A stretch of DNA of 64,000 bases from Actinomycetospora soli (GCF_021026295.1 NZ_JAJNDA010000006.1:186001-250000), one strand, 5' to 3'; positions 45,373 to 54,127 are shown, numbered from the stretch's first letter. Notes: a model not told the origin generated them from the sequence alone. Translations and numbers: made by a program.

Positions 45373-46131
45373 GTGGGACGCGCGATCGCGGGGATGTCGG
45401 TGCTGGTCACGGGTGGCGGCTCGGGTCTCGGGGAAGGCGTCGTCGAACGCCTGACCGGCCTCGGGGCCCACGTGACCCTCACCGGCCGTCGTCGGGAACG
45501 GGTCGAGGCCGTGGCGGCGCGGACCGGCGCCCGGGGTGTCGTCGGGGACGTGACCGTCGAGGTCGACCGCCGCGCGATGGTCGACGCGGCCGTCGCGCAC
45601 GGCGGCGGGCTCGCCGCCGTGGTGCACGCCGCCGGGAACATGTACCGCGGGCCGCTCGCCGAGCTGACCGCCGAGGGCCTGCACGACGTGTTCGCCTCGA
45701 ACACCATCGCCCCGATGCTGCTCACCGGCCTCGCGCTGCCGCACCTGGTCGAGGCGGGGGGCGCGGTCGTGTTCTTCGGGTCGGTGCACACGCAGCGCGC
45801 GTTCCCCGGGGCCTCCCCGTACGCCGCGACGAAGGGCGCGCTCGAGACGCTGACCGGGGTGCTCGCCGCCGAGCTCGGACCGCAGGGCGTGCGGGTCAGC
45901 TGCGTGCGCCCGGGCGGGGTGCTCACCGAGATCAACCAGCGGGCCGGGCTGTTCGACGACGCGACGGCGGCCGAACGGATCGAGTCGCTGGGCCCGGCGC
46001 ACGCCCTGGGGCGGCCCGGCACGGTCGAGGAGGTCGCCGAGGCCGTGGAGTACCTGCTCACCGCCGAGTGGGTCACCGGGACCGTGCTCACCGTCGACGG
46101 CGGGCTCGGCCTCGGGGTGACGCAGGCCTGA
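45373..46131 (+). CDS. short-chain dehydrogenase/reductase
   Basis: The product has 252 residues from GTG 45373, 2 bases after the previous stop, with GAGGAG upstream. Cofactor loop TGGGSGLGEG, an Arg-rich segment after strand 2 (GRRRERVEA, fits NADP), and YAATKGA for catalytic Tyr/Lys. The NNAG motif is replaced by HAAGN. Last gene of the ThuA-like operon; converges on the TrmB-type regulator gene. Confidence 0.88.
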   Translation: MGRAIAGMSVLVTGGGSGLGEGVVERLTGLGAHVTLTGRRRERVEAVAARTGARGVVGDVTVEVDRRAMVDAAVAHGGGLAAVVHAAGNMYRGPLAELTAEGLHDVFASNTIAPMLLTGLALPHLVEAGGAVVFFGSVHTQRAFPGASPYAATKGALETLTGVLAAELGPQGVRVSCVRPGGVLTEINQRAGLFDDATAAERIESLGPAHALGRPGTVEEVAEAVEYLLTAEWVTGTVLTVDGGLGLGVTQA

Positions 46132-46132
46132 G

Positions 46133-47014
46133 CTACCGGCGGCGCCGCCGGGCGGGCCGCGTCGTCCGGAGCTGGAGCAGCGCCGCCGGGATGCCGTGGT
46201 CGTCGCGCAGGCGCCGCAGGGCGGGCTCGTTCTCCCAGAAGTGCTCGAAGTCGTCGGGGGCGAGCTTCTCGGCGACCAGGTGCAGCGCGATGTCGTGGCG
46301 GACGTACTCGACGGCGACCAGGACGACCGCGGGGTCGTCGGTGAACACGCCCCACGCGTCGTCGCCGATCACCCCGCCGATCACGGCCTGCTCGCGGTCG
46401 GCGGCGACCACCAGCAGGCGGCAGCCGAGGTTCTCCAGCACGACCTCGGGGCTGGAGTAGCGGTGCACCGTGGTGCGACCGACCGGCTCCGGGTCCTCGC
46501 CGAAGCTCACCACCGACACGTCGACGCCGTCGTCGTCGGCCCGCCGCGCGGCGGACTTGAGCGGCTCGATCTCGCTCGGCCAGCCGGAGAGGAACAGGTC
46601 GTCGCGGGCAGCGCCGACGACGTCCTCGGCGCGCGCGAGCAGCGCCTCCCGGTCGGTGAGGGTGTGGACGATGCGCACCTGCGGCGGCGCGGCGATCTGC
46701 GGGAGCGCGTCGGCGAGGGCGTCGATCGAGGCGTCGAAGTCGCGGCGCATCCGGTCGAGCAGCGCCGAGGGCGGCAGCGACAGGTAGCCGACGCCGGACT
46801 CGCCGACCCGCACCTCGTACGCGGCGCCCCGGGCGACGAGCTTGCCGAGCGTCTCGTAGACCGTGCTGCGCGGGACGCCCGAGCGCTTGGCCACCTCGTA
46901 GCCGTTCAGCGGGGTCCCGGCGGCCACGAGCGCGACGTAGGCCTTCGCCTCGTAGCCCGACATCCCGAGGCGGCCGAGTTCGTCGATGACGCCCTGCTGC
47001 GACATGCCGGTCAT
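46133..47014 (-). CDS. TrmB-family transcriptional regulator
   Basis: The product has 293 residues from ATG 47014 (ATGA overlap with the SDR stop). Winged HTH at 15-75: LGMSGYEAKAYVALVAAG, YEVAKRSGVPRSTVYETLGKL. Then a coiled linker and a C-terminal PLD-like ligand domain (DDLFLSGWPSEIEPLK, VVLENLGCRLLVVAADREQAVIGG) as in TrmB sugar-responsive regulators. It is co-transcribed with an SDR and lies centrally in the catabolic island, so it is the prime candidate to bind the GTCGTCAG sites at 43910, 47906 and 54159. Confidence 0.88.
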   Translation of the reverse strand: MTGMSQQGVIDELGRLGMSGYEAKAYVALVAAGTPLNGYEVAKRSGVPRSTVYETLGKLVARGAAYEVRVGESGVGYLSLPPSALLDRMRRDFDASIDALADALPQIAAPPQVRIVHTLTDREALLARAEDVVGAARDDLFLSGWPSEIEPLKSAARRADDDGVDVSVVSFGEDPEPVGRTTVHRYSSPEVVLENLGCRLLVVAADREQAVIGGVIGDDAWGVFTDDPAVVLVAVEYVRHDIALHLVAEKLAPDDFEHFWENEPALRRLRDDHGIPAALLQLRTTRPARRRRR

Positions 47015-47793
47015 GATCCCAGGGTCGGGTCCTCGACCTGCGCCCGCGCGCGCGGCATGGCGTTGAGCGCCCCCCGGGTGATGCCGCCGTCGACGGCGAG
47101 CGTCTGCCCGGTGACGTAGGCGGCGCGGTCGGAGCCGAGGAAGAGCACCGTGTCGGCCACGTCGTGCGCCGTGCCGAGCCGGCCCAGCGGGACGCGGCCG
47201 GAGCGCAGGCGCCGCACCTCGGGGTCGGCGTAGATGGCGTCGGACATCCCGGCGTCGATCAGCCCGGGGGCGACCGTGTTGACCCGGACGCCGTGCGCGC
47301 CCCACTCCAGCGCCATGTGCTCGGTCAGCATGACGACGCCCGCCTTCGACGCGGTGTACGCGCCTGCGCCCGGGGCCGCGGCGAGGCCGTTGATCGAGGA
47401 GATGTTGACGATCGCGCCGCCGAGCCCCTCGGCGATCATGCGGGCGGCGGCCGCGCGGGCGACGAGGAAGGTGCCGGTGAGGTTGACGTCGAGCGCGGTG
47501 CGCCAGTCGGCGGCGCTCAGCTCGAGCAGGGGCCCGAAGCGCACGACGCCGGCGTTGTTGACGACGAGCGCGGGCGCCTCGGGGAGGTCGTCCACGGCGG
47601 CACGGACGGCGTCGTCGTCAGTGATGTCCACGCGCGACGGGACGCACGCCTCGCCGATGGCCGCCGCGGTGGCGCGGACGGCCTCCTCGTCGACGTCCCA
47701 GGCCGCGACGCGGTACCCGTCCTTGACCGCGTGCCGCGCGAGCACCGCCCCGATCCCGCTGCCCGCCCCGGTGATCACGGCCCAGCTCGTCAC
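47011..47793 (-). CDS. short-chain dehydrogenase/reductase
   Basis: The product has 260 residues from GTG 47793. TGAGSGIGAV, DVDEEAV (Asp after strand 2, fits NAD), VVNNAGVV, NISSINGLAAAPGAGAYTASKAGV. All classical SDR residues are present. It precedes and overlaps the TrmB-type regulator and is divergent from the amidohydrolase operon across a 145-base region with the second GTCGTCAG site. Confidence 0.9.
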   Translation of the reverse strand: MTSWAVITGAGSGIGAVLARHAVKDGYRVAAWDVDEEAVRATAAAIGEACVPSRVDITDDDAVRAAVDDLPEAPALVVNNAGVVRFGPLLELSAADWRTALDVNLTGTFLVARAAAARMIAEGLGGAIVNISSINGLAAAPGAGAYTASKAGVVMLTEHMALEWGAHGVRVNTVAPGLIDAGMSDAIYADPEVRRLRSGRVPLGRLGTAHDVADTVLFLGSDRAAYVTGQTLAVDGGITRGALNAMPRARAQVEDPTLGS

Positions 47794-47905
47794 TCGCAGT
47801 CCCTCCCGGTCGCCGTCGTCGCACCGTCGTGCTCCGGGTAACGACGCTAGTGAGTGTCGGTCCCCGCGTCTATGGTGCGAGGTGGCACACGGACGGCGAA
47901 TCCGT

Positions 47906-47920
47906 AGTCGTCAGACGGCG
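47906..47920. promoter_or_regulatory. candidate operator, site 2 (GTCGTCAG half plus degenerate arm)
   Basis: AGTCGTCAGACGGCG, matching the perfect palindrome at 54159 in 12 of 15 positions. It sits 19 bases before ATG 47939 of the amidohydrolase gene and 113 bases from the divergent SDR start, so it could control both directions. Confidence 0.5.
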
Positions 47921-47938
47921 CACGACGCAGGAGGCACC

Positions 47939-49285
47939 ATGTCCGGCATCCTCATCCGGGGCGGCACGCTGATCGACGGGACCGGGTCGCCCGCGCGCCC
48001 CGGCGAGGACGTGCTGCTGCGCGACGGCCGGGTGGCGGCCGTGGGGACGTCCCTGGCGGCCGACGCCGACACCGAGATCGTCGAGGCGGCCGGCCGCACC
48101 GTGATGCCCGGCCTGATCGACGCGCACACACACCTGACCTTCGGCGAGCCGACCGGCAACGACGAGCTGTTCAACCACCGCACCGAGGCCTACAGCTCCA
48201 TGCTCTCGGCCTACAACGCGCGGAAGGTGCTGCGGGCCGGCGTCACGAGCGTGCTGGACGCGGACTGCCTCTGGAACATCGGCGTCGAGCTCCGGGAGGC
48301 CATCGAGTCGGGCATCGTCGAGGGCCCGCGGATGCGCGCGGGCGGCCAGGCGCTCATGACGATGCTCGGCGGCACCGCGGGCCGGATGATCCGCGACGAG
48401 GGGACCACGGGCTACGCCACGGTCGTCACCGGGCGGGACGTGATGGTCAACGAGATCCGGCGCCAGATCAAGTACGGCGTCGACTGGATCAAGATCATGG
48501 TCACCGGGCTGATCCCCTCGATGAAGGGGCCGGAGGTCAAGGTCTGGAACCTCGACGAGCTGCGCACCGTGTGCGACACCGCGCACGAGCTGAACACCAA
48601 GGTCGTCGCGCACTGCCGCAACTCCGACTCGACGCGCGACGCCGCGCGCGCCGGGGTCGACCTGATCTACCACGCCTCCTACGTCGACGACGAGGCGCTC
48701 GAGGCCGTGATGGAGGCGGGCAGTGCGCTGTGCCCGACGTTCACGCTGCTGGGCAACCTCGCCGACTACGGCGCGAAGATCGGCACGGCGCCGGAGCTGC
48801 TCGACGTGTTCCGCGCCGAGATCGAGGTGACGGCGAAGCAGCTCGCGAAGGCGCACGCGGCGGGGGTCCCGTTCCTCGCCGGGTCGGAGACGGGGTTCGC
48901 CGTGACGCCGGTCGGCGAGTGGCACGCCCGCGAGCTCGAGATGTTCGTCGAGTACATGGGCATGACGCCGATGGAGGCCATCGTCGCCGCCACCCGCAAC
49001 GGCGCCTTCGCGATGCGCGCGGAGGGCGAGCTCGGGACGCTCGAGGTCGGGCGGATCGCCGACGTGCTCGTGATCGACGGGGACCCGCTGCGCGACGTCC
49101 GCGTCCTGCAGGACAAGGAGCGGATCGTCGAGGTGATCAAGGACGGGCGTCGGATCGACATCACGACGCCGATCCCCGAGCGCACGCAGCGCGCCTCCGA
49201 CCAGGTGCGGTTCCTCGCCGCGTGCCCGCTGACCCGCTCGCTCGCGCTCACCGAGGACGACCTCGAGCGGCTCTCGCATGTCTGA
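47939..49285 (+). CDS. amidohydrolase family protein
   Basis: The product has 448 residues from ATG 47939, with GCAGGAGG upstream. PGLIDAHTHL (HxH metal ligands), a Lys in YGVDWIKIMVTG, then TKVVAHCRN and LIYHASYVDD His ligands, and LAGSETGF where an Asp ligand is usual. The ends carry the strands of the small beta domain (ILIRGGTLIDGTGSP; GRIADVLVIDGDPL). Zn-dependent hydrolysis of an amide or lactam/lactone is the family chemistry. It overlaps the next amidohydrolase gene by 8 bases. Confidence 0.9.
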   Translation: MSGILIRGGTLIDGTGSPARPGEDVLLRDGRVAAVGTSLAADADTEIVEAAGRTVMPGLIDAHTHLTFGEPTGNDELFNHRTEAYSSMLSAYNARKVLRAGVTSVLDADCLWNIGVELREAIESGIVEGPRMRAGGQALMTMLGGTAGRMIRDEGTTGYATVVTGRDVMVNEIRRQIKYGVDWIKIMVTGLIPSMKGPEVKVWNLDELRTVCDTAHELNTKVVAHCRNSDSTRDAARAGVDLIYHASYVDDEALEAVMEAGSALCPTFTLLGNLADYGAKIGTAPELLDVFRAEIEVTAKQLAKAHAAGVPFLAGSETGFAVTPVGEWHARELEMFVEYMGMTPMEAIVAATRNGAFAMRAEGELGTLEVGRIADVLVIDGDPLRDVRVLQDKERIVEVIKDGRRIDITTPIPERTQRASDQVRFLAACPLTRSLALTEDDLERLSHV

Positions 49286-50309
49286 CGGCTCGACGTCGGG
49301 GGTCCTCGACGTCCACGCCCACGCGGTGCTGGCCGCGTCGGAGGGCGCGGCGGGCGCGGCCGGCCCCGAGCTCGGCGCGCTGGAGGACGGCACGCCGTTC
49401 TACCGCGTCGGCGACTACGTGCTGCGCGGCGTGCGCTATGCCGGCAGCCCGTTCATGGACGTCGACGTGCGGCTCGCGGCGATGGACCGGGCCGGCATCG
49501 GGCGGCAGCTGCTCTCCCCCAACCCGCTGACCTACTTCGGGGACCTGCCCGTCGCCGACGCGGTGGCCTTCGCGCGGCAGTACAACGACGGACTGGCTGC
49601 TGTCGTGGGTTCGCATCCCTCCCGACTCCTGGCTGCCGCCCAGGTGCCGGTGCAGGACGTGACGTCCGCCGTGGCCGAGGCGCGGCGTGCGGTGCGCGAC
49701 CTCGGGATGGTGGCGGTGTACCTCGACACCGACCCCGCCGGGCGGACCCTCGACGACCCGGCGCTCGACCCGTTCTACTCCGCGCTCGTCGAGCTGGACG
49801 TCCCGCTGTTCGTGCACCCGTCGCCGCTCGGCCCGGACGGTCCGCCCGCCGACCCGCGGCTGCGGCGCTTCGACCTGGACCTGCAGTGCGGGTTCGCCTA
49901 CGACGAGACGCTGGCCGTCGCGGCGCTGGTGTTCGGCGGGGTGCTCGAGCGGCACCCGGAGCTCGACGTGTGCCTGTCGCACGGGGGCGGCGCGGCGGCG
50001 TTCGTGGCGGGCCGGTTCGCGCGGGCGGTGCGGAAGCGGCCGTGGGCGTCGGCGGCCCTGCGCGAGCACGGGTTCGACCACTTCTTCCGCCGACTCTGGT
50101 TCGACGTGCACGTGCACGACGCGGGCTCGCTCGACCTGCTCTGCGCCCGGACCGACCCGGCCCGCCTGGTGTTCGGCACCAACTTCGCCGGCTGGGACTC
50201 CGACGCCGACGACACCCCGTCCGGCCCGTGGGCGGCGCAGCTGACGGCGAACGCGGAGCGGCTGCTGCGGCTCACCCCGTCCGCCTCCTCCCCCGCGAGT
50301 GGCACGTGA
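49278..50309 (+). CDS. ACMSD-like amidohydrolase/decarboxylase
   Basis: The product has 343 residues from ATG 49278. VLDVHAHAV (HxH), VPLFVHPSPLGPDG, DVCLSHGGGAAAF, then LVFGTNFAGWDSD. This is the amidohydrolase-2 family with aminocarboxymuconate-semialdehyde decarboxylase, usually a decarboxylase or hydratase on ring-cleavage products. The usual GTDYP/D motif is GTNFAGWD, so the metal Asp may be replaced by Asn or by the later Asp. The last residues (ASGT) and stop are encoded by the palindromic repeat at 50295. Confidence 0.85.
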   Translation: MSDGSTSGVLDVHAHAVLAASEGAAGAAGPELGALEDGTPFYRVGDYVLRGVRYAGSPFMDVDVRLAAMDRAGIGRQLLSPNPLTYFGDLPVADAVAFARQYNDGLAAVVGSHPSRLLAAAQVPVQDVTSAVAEARRAVRDLGMVAVYLDTDPAGRTLDDPALDPFYSALVELDVPLFVHPSPLGPDGPPADPRLRRFDLDLQCGFAYDETLAVAALVFGGVLERHPELDVCLSHGGGAAAFVAGRFARAVRKRPWASAALREHGFDHFFRRLWFDVHVHDAGSLDLLCARTDPARLVFGTNFAGWDSDADDTPSGPWAAQLTANAERLLRLTPSASSPASGT

Positions 50310-50352
50310 CGCAGGTTCCGGGGCACCCGACCCTGCGTCAGTGACCACTCGC
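50295..50352. repeat. 58-bp palindromic element, copy A
   Basis: Outer arms GCGAGTGG and CCACTCGC (GCGAGTGG, then CACTCGC at the far end), middle ACGCAGG and CCTGCGT, centre GGGgcaCCC. It overlaps the last five codons and stop of the amidohydrolase gene. It can terminate rightward transcription. Confidence 0.7.
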
Positions 50353-50414
50353 AACGAAGGCGGGGCGGCGGGCGGCCTTCGGCGTGGCACGGTCCGGTGC
50401 CCGCTCCCCTCTCC

Positions 50415-50472
50415 GCGAGTGGCACACCACGCAGCTTCTGAGGCACCAGAACCTGCGTGAGTGACCACTCGC
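50415..50472. repeat. 58-bp palindromic element, copy B
   Basis: Same size and outer arms as copy A, 120 bases further on, with changes in the middle that partly keep pairing (GCAGCTTCTG against CAGAACCTGC). It lies 55 bases from the stop of the convergent MFS gene (50528), so A and B together sit between convergent genes. Confidence 0.7.
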
Positions 50473-50527
50473 GGGGGCTGAGCGGGGCGGGGGCGGGCGG
50501 ACCGGCCCCGGCCGCGCCGACCCGCCG

Positions 50528-51856
50528 TCAGGAACGCAGCGGACGACCCGCCGTCTCGCGCAGGGCGAGGACGGCCGGCAGCGAGACCAGGGCCAGCAGG
50601 ATCACGTAGAACGCGCCGACCATCGTGCTGCCGGTGACCCCGCCCAGCCAGGTGAGCAGGTAGGGCGCGGAGCCGCCGAACAGCGCGACGGACAGGTTGT
50701 AGGTGATGCCGTGGCCGCTGACGCGGACGTTGGTCGGGAACTGCTCGGTCAGCGCCGCGTTGATCACCGCCGCGTAGGCGCCGGCGAGCAGGCCGAACAG
50801 CACGAGTCCGCAGGCGATCAGACCGAAGGTGCCCGACGTGATGAGCAGGAAGCTCGGGTAGGCGAGCAGGAGGAGCCCGAGTCCGCTCGTGAGCAGCACC
50901 GGCTTGCGGCCGACGCGGTCGGAGATCCACGCCCCCACGACCTCCGCGACCAGGCATGCCGCCAGCGCGATCAGCGAGGGCGCGAAGGCCTGGACGCCGG
51001 TGAGGGCGAGGCTCTTCGTCGCGAAGCTCGGGAGGTAGCCGACGATCATGTAGAACGACGACGCGTTGACCGCGACCAGGCAGAACGCGACGACGAGCAG
51101 GCGGCGTGCGGGCCGGCCGCTCAGCGCGGCGCGCACCGGGTTCGCGGCCCGGGCGGACTCGCGGCGCAGCGCGACGAAGAACGGCGTCTCGTCGAGCCGG
51201 CGCCGGATGAACAGCCCGACGAGGCCCAGCGGCAGCGCGACCAGCAGCGGGATGCGCCAGCCCCACGCCTGCATGTCCTCGGTGGACAGGGTCAGCAGCA
51301 GGATGCCGGGCAGGAGACTGCCGAGCAGGGTGCCGACCACCGAGCCGACCGAGATCATCCCGACGAAGAGGCCGCGGCGGTGGTCCGGCGCGTGCTCGGC
51401 GACGAACGACACCGCCCCGGAGATCTCGCCGCCCGCCGACACGCCCTGCACGAACCGGAGCAGGACGAGCAGGATCGGCGCGGCCACGCCGATCGCGGCG
51501 TAGCCGGGCAGCAGGCCCATCAGCGTCGTCGCCACCGACATCAGCAGCACGGTCAGCGCGAGGGTGCCGCGCCGGCCGATGCGGTCGCCGACCGCGCCCC
51601 AGACGAACCCGCCGAGCGGGCGCGCGAAGAAGGCGACGGCGAACACGGCGAGCGCGGAGAGCAGGCCCGTCGTCGGGTCGACCGCCGGGAAGAACACCGC
51701 GGCGAGGGTGGTCGCGAGCACCGCGTAGACCGAGAACTCGTAGAACTCGACGAGCGACCCGATCACCCCGCCGAGCAGCAGCCGGCGCAGGGCGCGCTGC
51801 GTCTGCGGGTCGTCCGACCTCGTGGGGGTGTCGGGCGTGGGGTCGAGCGCGGACAT
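50528..51856 (-). CDS. MFS transporter, metabolite:H+ symporter type
   Basis: The product has 442 residues from ATG 51856. GGVIGSLVEFYEFSVYAVLA at TM1 is the signature of the MHS family (KgtP/ShiA/ProP-like). GDRIGRRGTL (loop 2-3) and LRFVQGVSAGGEISGAV (TM4-5) are also conserved; 12 TM helices. It should import an organic acid or similar substrate with protons, fitting the uptake step of the catabolic island. Confidence 0.9.
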   Translation of the reverse strand: MSALDPTPDTPTRSDDPQTQRALRRLLLGGVIGSLVEFYEFSVYAVLATTLAAVFFPAVDPTTGLLSALAVFAVAFFARPLGGFVWGAVGDRIGRRGTLALTVLLMSVATTLMGLLPGYAAIGVAAPILLVLLRFVQGVSAGGEISGAVSFVAEHAPDHRRGLFVGMISVGSVVGTLLGSLLPGILLLTLSTEDMQAWGWRIPLLVALPLGLVGLFIRRRLDETPFFVALRRESARAANPVRAALSGRPARRLLVVAFCLVAVNASSFYMIVGYLPSFATKSLALTGVQAFAPSLIALAACLVAEVVGAWISDRVGRKPVLLTSGLGLLLLAYPSFLLITSGTFGLIACGLVLFGLLAGAYAAVINAALTEQFPTNVRVSGHGITYNLSVALFGGSAPYLLTWLGGVTGSTMVGAFYVILLALVSLPAVLALRETAGRPLRS

Positions 51857-51891
51857 CGGGCCTCCCGGGGGTCGAGGGGGTGGCCTCCGGC

Positions 51892-51937
51892 CTCGTGAGC
51901 ACTATCGGTCGCTATAGCCACCGTTAGTGCTCACGAG
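51892..51937. promoter_or_regulatory. 13-bp inverted repeat with 20-bp loop between SDR and transporter
   Basis: Arms CTCGTGAGCACTA (51892-51904) and TAGTGCTCACGAG (51925-51937) are perfectly complementary. The loop contains CTATAG, AT-rich for this DNA, plus CGGT/ACCG that extend the symmetry. It lies 36 bases upstream of the MFS start and 17 bases past the SDR stop. Either a terminator of the P450/SDR operon or an operator of the transporter; the AT-rich centre favours promoter/operator. Confidence 0.5.
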
Positions 51938-51953
51938 CGCGAAGCGCACCGGG

Positions 51954-52700
51954 TCAGAGCAGAGCGGCATAGGCCCCGCCGTCGACCGGCACGGCCGTAC
52001 CGGTGACGAAGCCCGCGGCCTCCGAGCAGAGGAAGGCGACGAGCGCGGCGCACTCCTGCGGCGTTCCGAGCCGTCCGGCGGGGACCGTCGCGAGGGCGGA
52101 CGCGAGGGCGTCGGGGTCGGTGTAGACGCCGCGGACCCGGTCGGTGTCGTGCAGGCCGGGGAGCACGGAGTTCACGGTCACGCCCTGCGCCGCGATCTCC
52201 CGGGCCAGCGTGCGCAGGAAGCCGGTCGCGCCGGCCCGGGCGGTGTTCGACGGCGCGAGGTTCGCGTACGGCTGCCGCACCCCCAGCGAGGTGATCGCGA
52301 CGATGCGTCCCCAGCCCTGCGCGGTCATCGTCGGGACGGCCGCCTGGCACATCGCGACGACGGCGAGCAGGCTGCGGTCGAGCGCGTCGCGGTAGTCGTC
52401 GAGGGACGTGTCCGCCACGCGGCCGGGCCGGGGTCCGGGGCCGTTCACGACGAGGACGTCGAGGCCGCCGAGCCGCTCGGTCGCCTCCGCGACGAAGCCC
52501 GCCGCGGCGTCCGGGGAGGTGAGGTCGGCGACGGTCCAGTCGGCGCCGAGCTCGTCCGCGGCGGCCCGGGCGCGGCCCTCGTCCGACCCGCAGAGCACCA
52601 CCCGCGCCCCCTCGGCGACCAGCGCCGCGGCGCACGCGCGCCCCAGCCCCGCCGTCCCGGCCGCCACCGCGACGCGGCGTCCGCGCAGTCCCAGGTCCAT
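51954..52700 (-). CDS. SDR-fold protein lacking the Tyr-x3-Lys pair
   Basis: The product has 248 residues from ATG 52700. RRVAVAAGTAGLGRACA is an altered cofactor loop (AGTAGLG), and VLVVNGPGPRPG replaces NNAG. At the active site ITSLGVRQPYANLAPSNTARAG has Ser in place of catalytic Tyr and Arg in place of Lys. This matches an atypical SDR branch (3-oxoacyl reductase-like annotated) whose catalysis is unclear. In one leftward run after the P450 and ferredoxin genes. Confidence 0.85.
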   Translation of the reverse strand: MDLGLRGRRVAVAAGTAGLGRACAAALVAEGARVVLCGSDEGRARAAADELGADWTVADLTSPDAAAGFVAEATERLGGLDVLVVNGPGPRPGRVADTSLDDYRDALDRSLLAVVAMCQAAVPTMTAQGWGRIVAITSLGVRQPYANLAPSNTARAGATGFLRTLAREIAAQGVTVNSVLPGLHDTDRVRGVYTDPDALASALATVPAGRLGTPQECAALVAFLCSEAAGFVTGTAVPVDGGAYAALL

Positions 52701-52709
52701 GCCGCCTCC

Positions 52710-52934
52710 TCAGTCGACGTCGATCTCCGCGCCGGTCGCGGGGTCGACGAGGGAGATCGCTCCCGACGGGCATCCTCGCGCCAGGGCGACCGCGGCGTCG
52801 TCCGCCGGCTCGGGCGCTCCCGGCACGACCTCGGCGAGCTCGTCGTCGTCGAACCGGAACACGTCGGGGCGCTCCGCGACGCAGCGCCCGGAGCTGATGC
52901 ACAGCTCGGCGTCGACCCCCACGCGGTAGCTCAC
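52710..52934 (-). CDS. [3Fe-4S] ferredoxin of the P450 type
   Basis: The product has 74 residues from GTG 52934 (GTGA overlap with the P450 stop). CISSGRC, then CPSGAISLVD near the end: the C-x5-C...CP pattern, with the second Cys of a 4Fe cluster missing, is typical of actinobacterial P450 redox partners. It supplies electrons to the P450 at 52931-54127 and perhaps to its divergent partner. Confidence 0.9.
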   Translation of the reverse strand: MSYRVGVDAELCISSGRCVAERPDVFRFDDDELAEVVPGAPEPADDAAVALARGCPSGAISLVDPATGAEIDVD

Positions 52935-54127
52935 GCCGACCTCCCGAGCCGGACGGGGTAGGTGCCCCAGTAGGGCCGGGCGGTCGCACTGTCCGGCTCC
53001 GGCGGACGCACCGGGTCGCGGGCGACACCGGCGTCGAAGAGCTGCTGCACGGCCCCCGTCACGAGGCCGGTCAGGTGCGACGACGGGTCGGTGCCGGGAC
53101 GGGCGACCACCCCGGCCGCGAGGTCCTGGCCGATGCACACGTGCATCCCGGCGGCGAAGCTCAGCCCGAACGGGCCGACGCCGGCGGGGACGACGCGGTC
53201 GGGGTCGAACTCGGCGGCGTCCGGACCGAACACCGACGCGTCGCGGTTGACCGCGTGCAGGTCGACGACGACGGTGTCGCCCTCGGCGATCTCGACGCCG
53301 GACCGCAGCCGCACCGGCGCGAGCGCGCGGCGCCGTCCCACGGGGCTGGACGGGTTCAGCCGCACCGTCTCGTGGACGCAGCGCTGGACGAAGAGCGGGT
53401 CCCGCCACCGCCCGGCGTCGTCGGGACGGCGCTCGAGCCAGGTGAGCAGGTGGTCGACGGTCCGCACGAACGCCGTCGCGCTCGTGTGCCCGCCCGCGAG
53501 CAGGAAGAACGCGACCTCGCGGCGCACGACGTGCCGGGGCAGGCCGAGCTCGTCGCCGTGGCGCAGCAGCGTCGTCAGGACGTCCGCCGGGACCTCGACC
53601 TCCTCCCCCGCCGTCTCGGCCGTGAGCAGCGCGCGGCGGCGCTCGAGCGACGGCGTCAGGAACTCGGCGTCCCAGTCCTCGAGGGCCTGCGCGACGGCGG
53701 CCGCGGTCGCCTCCCGGTCGCCCGTCCCGTGCGCGAGCGTGGCGCCCTGGATGAACCGGAGCATGTACGCGTGCAGCCGGTCGGTCTCCGCCGCGGTGCC
53801 CTCCGGCCGGTCCACCCCCGCCGTGAGCGCCGCGAGGTTGAGCATCAGCTCGTGGCCCAGGTGCACGAGGTCGGCTCCGCCCGCCGCGACGTGCGGCGCG
53901 AGGGTCCGCGCGACGATGCCGGGGAACAGGTCGCGCTCGTAGTGCTCGACCACGTCGCGCCGGAAGAGCCGGTTCTCCACACGGCGGCGGTCGCGGTGCT
54001 CGGTGCCGTGCAGGTTGACCAGCACGTCGGCCATCACGACCTCGCCCTCGTCGTAGAGGGACTGCCGGAGGTCGCGGCTGCGGTAGACGTCCTTCGCGTC
54101 GGCGAACGTCTCGACGGTGACGGTCAT
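52931..54127 (-). CDS. cytochrome P450
   Basis: The product has 398 residues from ATG 54127. I helix LLAGGHTSATAF (Ala-Gly-x-x-Thr), K helix ETVRL (ExxR), heme loop FAAGMHVCIGQDLA with Cys ligand. Class I bacterial P450, co-transcribed with a ferredoxin. It shares long stretches of similarity with the divergent P450 at 54263 (VMADxLxxLHGxEHRxRRRVENRLFRR), so they are paralogues. Confidence 0.93.
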   Translation of the reverse strand: MTVTVETFADAKDVYRSRDLRQSLYDEGEVVMADVLVNLHGTEHRDRRRVENRLFRRDVVEHYERDLFPGIVARTLAPHVAAGGADLVHLGHELMLNLAALTAGVDRPEGTAAETDRLHAYMLRFIQGATLAHGTGDREATAAAVAQALEDWDAEFLTPSLERRRALLTAETAGEEVEVPADVLTTLLRHGDELGLPRHVVRREVAFFLLAGGHTSATAFVRTVDHLLTWLERRPDDAGRWRDPLFVQRCVHETVRLNPSSPVGRRRALAPVRLRSGVEIAEGDTVVVDLHAVNRDASVFGPDAAEFDPDRVVPAGVGPFGLSFAAGMHVCIGQDLAAGVVARPGTDPSSHLTGLVTGAVQQLFDAGVARDPVRPPEPDSATARPYWGTYPVRLGRSA

